A stretch of 64,000 nt of DNA from JBBDJG01 sp040880005 (lineage in GTDB: Bacteria; Actinomycetota; Thermoleophilia; Solirubrobacterales; JBBDJG01): the NCBI GenBank assembly GCA_040880005.1, contig JBBDJG010000028.1, positions 23,009-87,008 on the forward strand, written 5' to 3'. Of this stretch, positions 1 through 7,613 are shown one piece after another. The position numbers and the translations under genes were made by a program. The number at the start of each line of letters is the position of its first letter. The stretch's first letter is position 1. Below the pieces are notes generated by a model. That model ran no database searches. It worked only from the letters and a program-made list of their open reading frames with translations, and was not told the DNA's origin.

Positions 1-1217
1 CGGGACCGCAGGAGGCACGCAACGCGGCGACACAGGTCGGTTTCCCCTTGCTCGTGAGGCCCTCCTACGTTCTCGGCGGGCGCGCGATGGAGCTTTGTTA
101 CACACAGGCCGACCTCGAAGCGTATCTGGAGCGCATGGAGCAGCAAGGCGCTCTGGCGAAGCGCATGTACCCGCTGCTGCTCGACCGCTTCCTCGAGAAC
201 GCGATCGAGTTGGACGTGGACGCGCTCGCCGACGGAAGCGATGCCTACGTCGCCGGCATCATGCAGCACGTCGAGGAGGCCGGCGTGCACTCGGGCGACT
301 CGGCGTGCGTGCTGCCACCGCTCAGTCTCGGGGCCGAGATGCTCTCGGAGCTGCGACGTCAAACGCGTGCGCTGGCGCTGCGGCTCGGAGTCGTGGGGCT
401 GGTCAACGTCCAGTTCGCGCTCGTGGACAACGACCAGCTCTACGTGATCGAGGCGAACCCTCGCGCGTCGCGGACGGTCCCGTTCGTATCCAAGGCGATC
501 GGAGTGCCCCTCGCCAAGGTCGCGTGCCGCCTGATCCTGGGCGAACGGCTGCGGGATCAGCAGCTTCCGTCGGAGCGCGCGGGCAGCCACGTCAGCGTCA
601 AGGAGGCTGTGCTCCCGTTTCAGCGACTGCAGGGCTCGGATGCGTTGCTCGGGCCGGAGATGAAATCGACCGGCGAGGTGATGGGAATCGCGCAGGATTT
701 CCCGACCGCGTTCGGCAAGGTACAGGCGGCTGCTGGCGTGGCGTTGCCGGCCGAGGGCAGCGTGTTCATCAGCGTCTGCGACACGGACAAGCCCGCCGCG
801 ACGCAACTCGCCGCTCGCATGCACGACCTGGGCTTCAAGGTGCTGGCGACCCGCGGCACGGCGCAGGCGATCCGCCGCATGGGGATACCGGTCGAGCCGC
901 TCAACAAGATCGGCGAAGGTTCCCCGCACGTGGTCGATCGGATCCGCGGCGGGGACGTGGGCCTGGTGATCAACACACCGGTCGGCCGCGGCGCGCGCAC
1001 CGACGGCTGGGAGATCCGCCGCGCCGCGGTCGAGCACGGCGTTCCCTGCGTAACGACGATGACAGGAGCGTCTGCGGCGGCACGCGCAATCGACGCCCAG
1101 CGGATGGGGGGAGAGGCTACGGTCAGATCGCTTCAGGAGCTGCACGGCGCCGCGCGCGCATCGGCGCCGGGCGGGACACCCGGCCAGACACCGCGGGCGG
1201 TCGAAACGGGCACCTAG
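1..1217 (+). CDS. carB: Carbamoyl-phosphate synthase large subunit, C-terminal part (5' end outside window)
   Basis: Makes carbamoyl phosphate from bicarbonate, ammonia from the small subunit, and ATP, for pyrimidines and arginine. The frame is open from base 3 and runs to TAG at 1215-1217. The first visible residues are the ATP-grasp region (LVRPSYVLGGRAME), followed by the metal/ATP-binding stretch VIEANPRASRTVPF. The last ~130 residues form an MGS-like allosteric domain (FISVCDTDKPAATQLA, then LVINTP). Roughly the last 400 of about 1,070-1,100 residues are present. The stop lies inside the left arm of a palindromic element that separates carB from pyrK. Family assignment is secure. Confidence 0.96.
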   Translation, partial: GPQEARNAATQVGFPLLVRPSYVLGGRAMELCYTQADLEAYLERMEQQGALAKRMYPLLLDRFLENAIELDVDALADGSDAYVAGIMQHVEEAGVHSGDSACVLPPLSLGAEMLSELRRQTRALALRLGVVGLVNVQFALVDNDQLYVIEANPRASRTVPFVSKAIGVPLAKVACRLILGERLRDQQLPSERAGSHVSVKEAVLPFQRLQGSDALLGPEMKSTGEVMGIAQDFPTAFGKVQAAAGVALPAEGSVFISVCDTDKPAATQLAARMHDLGFKVLATRGTAQAIRRMGIPVEPLNKIGEGSPHVVDRIRGGDVGLVINTPVGRGARTDGWEIRRAAVEHGVPCVTTMTGASAAARAIDAQRMGGEATVRSLQELHGAARASAPGGTPGQTPRAVETGT

Positions 1218-1414
1218 TGACCCTTCCAGAAACATGTAACCGGAAATGGCGGCCCCGGAACACCGCCATGTATCGTCCTCGGTCGCCTGAATATGCGGGC
1301 ATATTCAGGCTTCAGCGCCGAAGGCGCGTGCGAGCGCGAAGCGCGAGATCCTCGCCTGACGGTGCCCAGGTCTCGCCATTCCCTGGCCAACGTTCCTGGA
1401 AGGGCCACCAGTGA
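1208..1414. repeat. Large imperfect palindromic element between carB and pyrK (element E1)
   Basis: The arms at 1217-1251 and 1373-1407 pair with about 26 of 35 matches. Inside lie a perfect 10-bp hairpin (CCTGAATATG 1286-1295, loop CGGG, CATATTCAGG 1300-1309) and smaller hairpins (GCGCC-GAA-GGCGC 1315-1327). The hairpin is preceded by CGTCCTCGGTCGCC (1274-1287) and followed further on by ATCCTCGCC; both also occur, slightly varied, flanking the cores of the elements at 15.5 and 63.8 kb. No coding signal. A MITE-like insertion is inferred, not proven. Confidence 0.7.
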
Positions 1415-2307
1415 CGCTGCCGGAGTCAGACGTGGCCGAACTCGAGCCGGGGATCGCCGCCGCCCAGCCGGGCCCTCGGACGCCGGCGCCGCTGGGCCGG
1501 CGGGCCTGCCCCGTAACGCTGTCGGAGCCGGTCGGTCGCTACCGGATGATCGGGCTCGAAGATCGAGGTGGACCCACTCCGCTCCCCGGGCAGTTCTACA
1601 TGCTCGCCTGTGCCGATGGCTGGGGCTCGGACCTCGGCGGCGAGCGTCCATATCTTCCGCGCGCGTTCTCCGTGTGCCGTGTGCGGGGCGCACGACTCGA
1701 CTTCCTGATCGACGTGGTGGGACCGGGGACCGAGCGACTCGCGTCGATGGCTTTGGGCGAGCGTGCATGGGCGCTCGGGCCGCTGGGAATCGGTTTCACC
1801 GCGCCGGATGGCGTCGAGTCGAGCGCACCCGGTGCGCGCGCGCTACTGGTCGGCGGCGGCATCGGCATCGCACCGCTCGTGATCTGGAATGAGGCACTGG
1901 CCGGGAACGTCTCCAACGTCGCGCTCGGCTTCCGCGACGAGGAATTCGCGGCCGCGGCCTCGCTGTTGGGGGCCAACGTCTCGCTTGCCACCGACGACGG
2001 CTCGGTCGGACACGCGGGACTCGTGACGGACCTGCTGTCCGAGCAACTCGAGCGAAATTCCGACCGAAATTCCGACCGAAATTCCGCGGTGGTGGTGTAT
2101 GCGTGCGGTCCACCGGCGATGCTCGATGCGATCAGGCGCATCTGCACCGAGCGAGGCGTACCTGCGCAACTCGCGCTCGAGCAGGCGATGGCGTGTGGCT
2201 ACGGCGCGTGTTTCGGATGCGTCGTGCGCACTCGAGACGGCTACCGCCGTCTGTGCGTGGACGGCCCGATCGTCGCAGCTTCGGACTTGCACGAGGAGTG
2301 GCAGTGA
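1411..2307 (+). CDS. pyrK: Dihydroorotate dehydrogenase electron-transfer subunit
   Basis: FAD and [2Fe-2S] subunit that passes electrons from the class 1B dihydroorotate dehydrogenase to NAD+. The 298-residue protein has a ferredoxin-reductase-like fold: FAD-binding RAFSVCR, glycine-rich VGGGIGIAP, and the C-terminal iron-sulfur cluster ligands CGYGACFGC plus a later Cys (RLCVDG). The GTG start at 1411 gives about 35 residues before the conserved core, so a later start is possible. The stop overlaps the pyrD start by 4 bp (GTGA). A 12-bp tandem repeat encodes RNSDRNSDRNS near residues 215-225. Confidence 0.93.
   Translation: MTLPESDVAELEPGIAAAQPGPRTPAPLGRRACPVTLSEPVGRYRMIGLEDRGGPTPLPGQFYMLACADGWGSDLGGERPYLPRAFSVCRVRGARLDFLIDVVGPGTERLASMALGERAWALGPLGIGFTAPDGVESSAPGARALLVGGGIGIAPLVIWNEALAGNVSNVALGFRDEEFAAAASLLGANVSLATDDGSVGHAGLVTDLLSEQLERNSDRNSDRNSAVVVYACGPPAMLDAIRRICTERGVPAQLALEQAMACGYGACFGCVVRTRDGYRRLCVDGPIVAASDLHEEWQ
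2053..2085 (+). repeat. In-frame 12-bp tandem repeat inside pyrK
   Basis: The unit CGAAATTCCGAC occurs 2.75 times, adding Arg-Asn-Ser-Asp units without breaking the frame. It lies in a linker between the NAD-binding part and the Cys cluster. AT content is higher than in the surroundings. Slipped-strand expansion is the simplest origin. Confidence 0.85.
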
Positions 2308-3251
2308 CGCTTGCCGCGCAGTCACCCGGTGGAGGGCCGGACCTCTCGCTGCGCCTTGCCGGGCTCACGCTCGGGTTTCCCGTGATCAACGGCTCCGGCA
2401 CGTTCGATGCGATTGCGGCACTTCGCACATTCGGAGACGGCCTGCGAGAAAGCTTCCCGTTTGCTGCATTCGTGTCGAAGACGATCACACCGCACCCGCG
2501 CGGTGGCAACCGGCCGCCGCGGCTGTGGGAGACGCCGGCCGGGATGATCAACTCGATCGGCTTGCCGAACAAAGGGTTGGAGGGGTTCCTGGCGCACGAC
2601 CTACCTGAGCTTGGGACCCTGGCGGTTCCGCTGGTGGTGAGCGTCGCCGCCTTCGACCATGACGGTTTCGCCAGAATGGTCGAGACGGTCGGCGCCCGCC
2701 CGGAGGTGGCTGCGCTTGAATTGAACGTCTCCTGCCCCAACGTGAAATCCGGCTGCGTGATGGGATCCGACCCGCGTGAAACGGCCGAACTGCTGGAGCA
2801 CGTGCGGCCGCGGACCGGAAAGCCCTTGATCGTGAAGCTGACGCCCAACGTGAGCGACATCGCCCCGATCGCGATCGCGGCGGAACAGGGCGGCGCCGAC
2901 GCGGTCTCGTTGATCAACACACTGCGCGCGCTGGCGATCGATCACGTCAGCGGCCGGCCGGCGCTGGGTGCCATCAGGGGAGGCCTATCGGGCCCGGCCG
3001 TTCGGGCGATCGCGTTGGACATGACCCACTCGGCGAGCTCTAGCGTGAGCGTTCCGGTTATTGGCATGGGCGGCATCCAGTGCGGCCGCGACGCGCTCGA
3101 GTTCTTCGACGCGGGAGCGAATTGTGTTGCGATTGGCACAGAGAACTTTCGCGACCCCGTGGCCGGCCTGAGAGTCCGCGACGAGTTGGCCGCCGCGCTT
3201 GCCGAGCGCGGACACGGTGCTTTGCAACGCGTTGTAGCGCCGGCGCGCTGA
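2304..3251 (+). CDS. pyrD: Dihydroorotate dehydrogenase, class 1B catalytic subunit
   Basis: Oxidises dihydroorotate to orotate using FMN, step four of pyrimidine synthesis. The GTG start overlaps the pyrK stop and gives 315 residues, normal for class 1. Signatures are INGSGTFD near the start, the substrate/active-site stretch LELNVSCPNVKSGC, the lysine in LIVKLTPNVSD, and the FMN-phosphate loop VIGMGGIQCGRDALEF. Pairing with PyrK marks it as the NAD-linked 1B type. A long DUF-free spacer with an inverted repeat follows. Confidence 0.95.
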   Translation: MTLAAQSPGGGPDLSLRLAGLTLGFPVINGSGTFDAIAALRTFGDGLRESFPFAAFVSKTITPHPRGGNRPPRLWETPAGMINSIGLPNKGLEGFLAHDLPELGTLAVPLVVSVAAFDHDGFARMVETVGARPEVAALELNVSCPNVKSGCVMGSDPRETAELLEHVRPRTGKPLIVKLTPNVSDIAPIAIAAEQGGADAVSLINTLRALAIDHVSGRPALGAIRGGLSGPAVRAIALDMTHSASSSVSVPVIGMGGIQCGRDALEFFDAGANCVAIGTENFRDPVAGLRVRDELAAALAERGHGALQRVVAPAR

Positions 3252-3306
3252 GCCGGGCCAGAGGCGGGGACTTCGGTAGGAGAAAGTTCGACTTGCCTCG
3301 ATCCCA

Positions 3307-3329
3307 CTCGACCTGTACCAAAGGTCGAG
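3307..3329. promoter_or_regulatory. Inverted repeat after pyrD
   Basis: CTCGACCT (3307-3314), loop GTACCAA, AGGTCGAG (3322-3329): a perfect 8-bp dyad without a T-tract. It could end the pyr transcript or be an operator for the mIHF promoter 40 bp downstream. Confidence 0.4.
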
Positions 3330-3371
3330 CATGCTATGCAGGACGCGACAAAAAAGATTTGATGCGACGTG

Positions 3372-3399
3372 TTGCACGGAACGCGCGCGTGCGTATAAT
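3372..3399 (+). promoter_or_regulatory. Housekeeping-type promoter of the mIHF gene
   Basis: TTGCAC (3372-3377), 16-bp spacer, perfect TATAAT (3394-3399). The -10 box ends 8 nt before the ATG at 3408, so the predicted transcript begins at or next to the start codon (leaderless). Confidence 0.75.
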
Positions 3400-3407
3400 C
3401 GCCGCCC

Positions 3408-3740
3408 ATGCCCGCCGCCACGAAGACCTCAGCGAGCGCCCCCCAGCGGTCCTTAACCCAAAGGATGGAGGCGCTCAAGAGGGCGAACCAGATCAGGACC
3501 CGGCGAGCGAAGTTGAAACGGGACCTGCGCGCGGGTAACGCGAACATCCAGGCGCTGCTGCTCGACCCGCCCGAGTATCTCCAAAGCGCCAAGGTCGCCG
3601 ATATGTTGTTGTCCGTGCCGAAGTACGGTCAGGTGAAGGTGCACAAGATCCTGATGCAGTGTCGGATCTCGCCGAGCAAGACGATCGGCGGCCTGTCACC
3701 GCGGCAGCGCACCGAGCTGGTCGGCTACTTCAAGAAGTAG
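3408..3740 (+). CDS. mihF: Actinobacterial integration host factor (mIHF)
   Basis: Small nucleoid-associated DNA-binding protein that bends DNA and, in mycobacteria, supports phage integration and chromosome compaction. The 110-residue product has a basic helical N-terminal half (MEALKRANQIRTRRAKLKRDL) and the conserved C-terminal helix-two-turn-helix region with LLLDPP, LLSVPKYGQVKVHKIL and KTIGGLSPRQR. Its position just upstream of gmk and rpoZ is the classic actinobacterial order. A strong promoter sits directly upstream. No E. coli-type IHF fold is implied; the name reflects function. Confidence 0.95.
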   Translation: MPAATKTSASAPQRSLTQRMEALKRANQIRTRRAKLKRDLRAGNANIQALLLDPPEYLQSAKVADMLLSVPKYGQVKVHKILMQCRISPSKTIGGLSPRQRTELVGYFKK

Positions 3741-3765
3741 GACGTAGGCGCGACGGGCAGCGCTC

Positions 3766-4326
3766 TTGGGCGAGGGAAAGCTGTTCGTGGTGACAGGCCC
3801 CTCGGGCGTGGGCAAGGGCACGCTGATCGGCCGCCTGCTCGGACGGGAGCCGCAGCTCGAGCTGTCGGTCTCCGCAACGACGCGGGAGCCTCGCCCGGGC
3901 GAGACCGCGGGCGTCGACTACCACTTCATGGACGAGTCGGAGTTCCGCACTCACGTTGCCGCCGGCGAGCTGGTCGAGCATGCCCGCTACTCGGGAAACC
4001 TTTACGGGACATTGCGATCGGAGGTCGAGCCGCGCATCGAGCGCGGCGCGGGCGTGGTGCTCGAGATCGAGGTGCAGGGCGCCCGCCAGGTGCGAGAGAG
4101 AATGCCCGAGGCGGTGCAGATCTTCATCGCCCCGCCTTCGCCGGAATCGCTACGCGAACGCCTCGAAGGGCGGGGCACAGACACCGCTGAGCAGATTGAA
4201 CAGCGCCTTCGGGTCGCAAGCCAAGAATTGGCGGCACGTGACGAGTTTCGTCACGTGATCGTCAACGACGATCTCGACCGAGCCGCGTCCGAGCTGCACG
4301 ATCTCGTGCGCTCCAAGCTGGGCTGA
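3766..4326 (+). CDS. gmk: Guanylate kinase
   Basis: Phosphorylates GMP to GDP with ATP in purine salvage and supply. The 186-residue protein has the P-loop GPSGVGKGT (residues 11-19), the GMP-binding SVSATTREPRPGE and YHFMDESEF regions, and the core segment VLEIEVQGARQV. The start is TTG at 3766, the first plausible codon 25 bp after mihF; the N-terminus MGEGKLFVVTG then fits the family. Confidence 0.96.
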   Translation: MGEGKLFVVTGPSGVGKGTLIGRLLGREPQLELSVSATTREPRPGETAGVDYHFMDESEFRTHVAAGELVEHARYSGNLYGTLRSEVEPRIERGAGVVLEIEVQGARQVRERMPEAVQIFIAPPSPESLRERLEGRGTDTAEQIEQRLRVASQELAARDEFRHVIVNDDLDRAASELHDLVRSKLG

Positions 4327-4430
4327 GGCAGCGTCTCGGCGGCGGCGTCTCGATTCGCGACCGCTCGACCGGGCTCCGCTAGAATTAGGACTTCAAAGGC
4401 TTCGCCCCATCAATCTCACAGGGAAGGCAC

Positions 4431-4661
4431 ATGATCCAGCCCCGGATAGACACACTGCTCGAGCAAGTGGACTCGCACTACGCGGCCGTCGTCGTGGCTG
4501 CAAAGCGAGCGCGGCAGATCAACAACTACTACCACACGCTCGGAGAGGGAGTCTTTGAGGAGTTCCCGCCTCCGATGGTGGACACGCCGTCCAAGAACTA
4601 TCTGACAATCGCGCTCGAGGAAGTGGCACAGGGCAAGATCGCCTTCCACTACCGCGCCTGA
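4431..4661 (+). CDS. rpoZ: RNA polymerase omega subunit
   Basis: Small subunit that helps fold the beta' subunit of RNA polymerase. The 76-residue product contains IDTLLEQVDSHYAAVVVAAKRARQIN and ends with the KNYLTIALEEVAQGKI block typical of actinobacterial omega. ATG at 4431 follows an AGGGAAGG ribosome-binding site. A TAGAAT -10-like box lies at 4380-4385 about 45 bp upstream. It sits between gmk and coaBC, the usual arrangement. Confidence 0.94.
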   Translation: MIQPRIDTLLEQVDSHYAAVVVAAKRARQINNYYHTLGEGVFEEFPPPMVDTPSKNYLTIALEEVAQGKIAFHYRA

Positions 4662-4674
4662 GCAGGAGCAATCC

Positions 4675-5937
4675 ATGGCGCGAGTGCTGCTTGGGGTCTG
4701 TGGTGGGATCTCGGCATACAAGTCCGTAGAGCTGGCGCGGCTCGGCACGAAGGCTGGGCACGCGGTCCGCGTCGTACAAACGCGAAGGAGTCTCGAGTTC
4801 GTCGGGCGAGCGACGTTCGAGGCGATCACCGGGGCTCCGGTCTTGGTCGACGAGTTCGAGCGCGATCCGGCGCGCGGCAGCTACCCGGGTGAGGCATCTC
4901 TCGACCATGAGCCGATCAGCCATCTCGAGCTGGTGCGGCGCTGCGACGTTTACTGCATAGCTCCCGCGACCGCGAACACGATCGCGAAGCTGGCCGGTGG
5001 CCACGCCGACAGCCTGATCGCGTCGGCCTATCTCGCGTGTGCCAGCCCGGTGATACTTGCGCCGGCGATGAACAACCGCATGTACGGACATCCGGCAACG
5101 ACCGCGAACCTGGAGCTGCTGCGCGAGCGGGGCGTGCATGTGGTGACCCCCGGGACGGGCGCGCTCGCCTCGCGTGGTGAGTGGGGCATCGGCAGGCTGG
5201 CCGAGCCGGCGGAGCTGCTGGCTGCAATCGAGCGCGCGGCGCCGATCGGGGCACCACGATCGCTGGACGGGACGCGAGTGCTCGTAAGCGCCGGCGGAAC
5301 CCGCGAGCCCGTTGACGCCGTGCGCTACATCGGCAACCGTTCGAGCGGGCGCATGGGCTTTGCGCTTGCCGAGGAAGCCGCTCGGCGGGGTGCCCAGGTA
5401 ACCGTGGTGGCGGCGAACGTCTCGCTCGCAAGGGCCCCCGGCATCGAGTACGTCGATGTCGAGACGGCCGAGCAGCTGCGCGCTGCGGCGCTGGAGCAAT
5501 TCGATCGCTGCGACGTGCTGTTGATGGCTGCCGCGGTGGCCGACTTCAGGCCCGCTTCACCTCGGCAGTCGAAGATCTCGAAGCAAGATCGCGAAGCGCT
5601 CACGCTCGAGCTCGAGGCAACCGCCGACGTGCTCGGTGAGGTTTCGCGGGGGCGCAGACCCGATCAGACCGTGATCGGCTTTGCCGCCGAGCACGGAGAG
5701 GAGGGGATCGACCGTGCGCGCGGCAAGCTGGCCCACAAACAGCTCGACGCGATCGTCGTCAACGACATCTCGCGCGCCGAGATCGGCTTCGACTCCGACG
5801 AGAACGAGGTGACGATCATCGGTCCGGCCGGCGACCTCCATCTCGACAAGGCGTCCAAGGCCGAGATCGCGCACGGCCTGGTCGACTTCGTGGAGAGTCT
5901 GAGAGTCGCCGCGCGGAGTCCGGAGCGCGACGCATGA
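4675..5937 (+). CDS. coaBC: Bifunctional phosphopantothenoylcysteine decarboxylase / phosphopantothenate-cysteine ligase
   Basis: Carries out steps two and three of coenzyme A synthesis from 4'-phosphopantothenate. The 420-residue fusion has the FMN-dependent CoaC domain first (GGISAYKS, ISHLEL with the catalytic-type histidine, PAMNNRMY) and the CTP-dependent CoaB domain after about residue 195 (VSAGGTREPVDAVRYIGNRSSGRMG, then MAAAVADF and the lysine-rich KISKQ). Length is normal. Its stop overlaps the following TPR gene by 4 bp. Confidence 0.96.
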   Translation: MARVLLGVCGGISAYKSVELARLGTKAGHAVRVVQTRRSLEFVGRATFEAITGAPVLVDEFERDPARGSYPGEASLDHEPISHLELVRRCDVYCIAPATANTIAKLAGGHADSLIASAYLACASPVILAPAMNNRMYGHPATTANLELLRERGVHVVTPGTGALASRGEWGIGRLAEPAELLAAIERAAPIGAPRSLDGTRVLVSAGGTREPVDAVRYIGNRSSGRMGFALAEEAARRGAQVTVVAANVSLARAPGIEYVDVETAEQLRAAALEQFDRCDVLLMAAAVADFRPASPRQSKISKQDREALTLELEATADVLGEVSRGRRPDQTVIGFAAEHGEEGIDRARGKLAHKQLDAIVVNDISRAEIGFDSDENEVTIIGPAGDLHLDKASKAEIAHGLVDFVESLRVAARSPERDA

Positions 5938-6314
5938 GTGGATCCGGCATTGCGTCCGAGCACGACGCCTACACGTTGTTCCAGCAAGGCGTGGCGCTGA
6001 TCTCCGGACGTCATTGGGCACAGGCGGTCGTTCCGCTGGAAAAGGCTCGGCGCCTCGAGCCCGACAAGACGTCGATACGTGAGGCGCTCGGTCGGGCCCA
6101 CTTTCATAGCGGTCGCTATCGAGACGCCGCACGCGAGTTCGAGGCGATCGTGGAGCTGAGCCCGACCAACGACTACGCACACTTCTGCCTCGCTCGTTCG
6201 TTCGAGAAGCTCGGCAACCGCATGGCGGCGCGCCGCCACTTCTCGCTTGCCTGCGGGTTGCGTCCCGATCGCTCGGACTACCGCTTGTACCGCGAGCGCG
6301 CTCGGGCAGCCTGA
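5934..6314 (+). CDS. Tetratricopeptide repeat protein
   Basis: 126 residues holding about three TPR-like helical pairs (AYTLFQQGVALISGRHWAQAVVPLEKARRLEP; IREALGRAHFHSGRYRDAAREFEAIVELSP; AHFCLARSFEKLGNRMAARRHFSLACGLRP). No signal peptide or membrane segment, so a cytoplasmic protein-protein adaptor is likely. It is translationally coupled to coaBC and lies 13 bp before dtd. The partner is unknown. Confidence 0.85.
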   Translation: MSGSGIASEHDAYTLFQQGVALISGRHWAQAVVPLEKARRLEPDKTSIREALGRAHFHSGRYRDAAREFEAIVELSPTNDYAHFCLARSFEKLGNRMAARRHFSLACGLRPDRSDYRLYRERARAA

Positions 6315-6327
6315 CGAAAGACCGTCC

Positions 6328-6765
6328 GTGAAGGCGCTCGTGCAGCGTGTCAGCTCGGCATCGGTCAGCGTCGGCGATGACACCTTGGCGTCGATCGGAG
6401 AGGGACTGGTGGTGCTGGTGGGAGTAGCCGCCAACGACCGCACCGAGCAGGCCGACAAGCTCGCAGCGAAGATTGCGCGCCTGCGCGTGTTCGACGGCGA
6501 CGACGGGCGCATGGATCGTTCGCTGCTGGACACCGGCGGCGGCGCCCTGTGCGTGAGTCAGTTCACGCTCTACGCCGACACTCGCAAGGGCCTGCGGCCG
6601 AGCTTCACCGCGGCTGCGGAGCCTGAGCTGGCCGAGCCGGTGTACGAGGAGTTTTGCGATCGGCTGGCGGCGCATGGCGTCGAGGTCCAGCGTGGCAGGT
6701 TCGGCGCTCGCATGAGCGTGGCGCTGGTCAACGAGGGCCCGGTCACGTTGTTGCTCGAAACATAG
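6328..6765 (+). CDS. dtd: D-aminoacyl-tRNA deacylase
   Basis: Hydrolyses D-amino acids and glycine mischarged on tRNA, a translation proofreading step. GTG at 6328 gives 145 residues, the standard length. Both catalytic motifs are present: SQFTLYAD at 77-84 and the Gly-cisPro element in NEGPVT at about 135-140. The same frame stays open upstream, but the family N-terminus (MKALVQRVSSASV) fixes the start. A 305-bp non-coding stretch follows. Confidence 0.95.
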   Translation: MKALVQRVSSASVSVGDDTLASIGEGLVVLVGVAANDRTEQADKLAAKIARLRVFDGDDGRMDRSLLDTGGGALCVSQFTLYADTRKGLRPSFTAAAEPELAEPVYEEFCDRLAAHGVEVQRGRFGARMSVALVNEGPVTLLLET

Positions 6766-6805
6766 GCCGACTCGCGCTACGCCGCCTGCGGTGGCTTGCG
6801 CGGTC

Positions 6806-6872
6806 GGGAACTCTGAGGGCACGGACACCGAGCCCTGGGAGTTCCCGGTTTTCGCGTTTAAGCGAAAACCGG
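6806..6872. repeat. Double hairpin, possible collapsed palindromic element (E2)
   Basis: First hairpin: GGGAACTC-TG-AGGGC (6806-6820) pairs with 6832-6846 at 13 of 15 positions. Second: CCGGTTTTCGC (6845-6855), loop GTTTAA, GCGAAAACCGG (6862-6872), perfect over 11 bp. The second resembles the outer arms of the element at 15.5 kb (CCGATTTTCGC / GCGAAAATCGG, both followed by an A/T-rich GGAA-TAT stretch), as if the interior had been deleted. It may also stop transcription after dtd. The rest of the 6766-7070 gap holds the rimP promoter and attenuator. Confidence 0.6.
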
Positions 6873-6954
6873 AAATATTCTGCGCCACCCGTCCGAGATG
6901 CCGCTGCGCCACCCGCACGCCCCGACGTCGCCTGCAGCGGACCGCCCGTCGACG

Positions 6955-6983
6955 CTTTGAAGCGGGGTTTGTGCCGCTATACT
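6955..6983 (+). promoter_or_regulatory. Probable promoter of the rimP-nusA-infB operon
   Basis: TATACT (6978-6983) is a good -10 box. CTTTGA (6955-6960) at 17 bp, or the overlapping TTGAAG at 15 bp, could be the -35. It lies about 90 bp before rimP and just ahead of a terminator-like hairpin. Confidence 0.5.
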
Positions 6984-7040
6984 CCTGCTTCGCAAAGTTT
7001 CAAGGAGACCTGCGGTCCGAGTCGGGCCGCAAACACTGGA

Positions 7041-7064
7041 AGTGGGCCTCCGCCCACTTTTTTT
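7041..7064 (+). terminator. Intrinsic terminator / attenuator in the rimP leader
   Basis: AGTGGGC (7041-7047), loop CTCC, GCCCACT (7052-7058), then a run of seven Ts (7058-7064), ending 6 nt before the rimP ATG. Between a promoter and the gene it is more likely an attenuator than an end-of-operon terminator. Hairpin-plus-T leaders before rimP are known in other bacteria. Confidence 0.75.
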
Positions 7065-7070
7065 GCGCCA

Positions 7071-7613
7071 ATGACCAAGAGCAGGAGACGAGTGAAGCCC
7101 GAATCGAGCGTAAGCGAGAGCACCCGTACGGCGGTTGCGCCGGACGCGGTGGTGGATGAGATCGAAGCACGCCTCGCGCAACTCGAGCCGGACCTGGAGC
7201 TGCTTGCCGTCGAGGTTGCGCCGACGAGGGGATCGCGCACCGTGCGAATCTTCCTCGACGACCCCGATGGCGTGACCCACGAAACGTGCGCTCGCGTCAC
7301 CGGACATCTCGCCGACCTGCTGCGTGAGTACTCGGTCGAGGTTTCCTCACCGGGGCCCCAGCGTCCGCTGAGCAAGCCTGCGCACTTCCGGCGCTTCATC
7401 GGCAGCCGGGCGAGAGTCAGAACTGATGAGGCGATCGATGGTCGCAGTGACTTCAAGGGCGAGCTGATAACCGCAGACGACGAGGGCGTGACGCTCGCAG
7501 GCGAGTGGGGGACGGTCACGATCGACTACGAGCGCGTTCGGCGAGCCAACCTGCTCGCGGGTGGAGATGCGGTGAGCCGTCAGAGCAAGCGACCTTCTGG
7601 AGGGCTGGAGTGA
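7071..7613 (+). CDS. rimP: Ribosome maturation factor RimP
   Basis: Assists late assembly of the 30S subunit. From ATG at 7071 the protein has 180 residues. The first ~25 are basic and Ser/Thr-rich; the RimP N-domain follows (VVDEIEARLAQLEPDLELLAVEV, RIFLDDPDGVTHETCARVT) with EVSSPGPQRPLSKPAHFRRF, then an Sm-like C-domain. GTG at 7092 is an alternative start. The stop overlaps the nusA start (GTGA). The terminator-like hairpin immediately upstream suggests attenuation control. Confidence 0.92.
   Translation: MTKSRRRVKPESSVSESTRTAVAPDAVVDEIEARLAQLEPDLELLAVEVAPTRGSRTVRIFLDDPDGVTHETCARVTGHLADLLREYSVEVSSPGPQRPLSKPAHFRRFIGSRARVRTDEAIDGRSDFKGELITADDEGVTLAGEWGTVTIDYERVRRANLLAGGDAVSRQSKRPSGGLE

Noticed and set aside
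620..1000. Minus-strand open frame inside carB
   Set aside because: High GC keeps shadow frames open; it has no family features and lies wholly within carB.
1214..1768. Minus-strand open frame across E1 and pyrK
   Set aside because: Arg/Pro/Ser-rich shadow translation of a palindrome plus pyrK; no ribosome-binding site or known domain.
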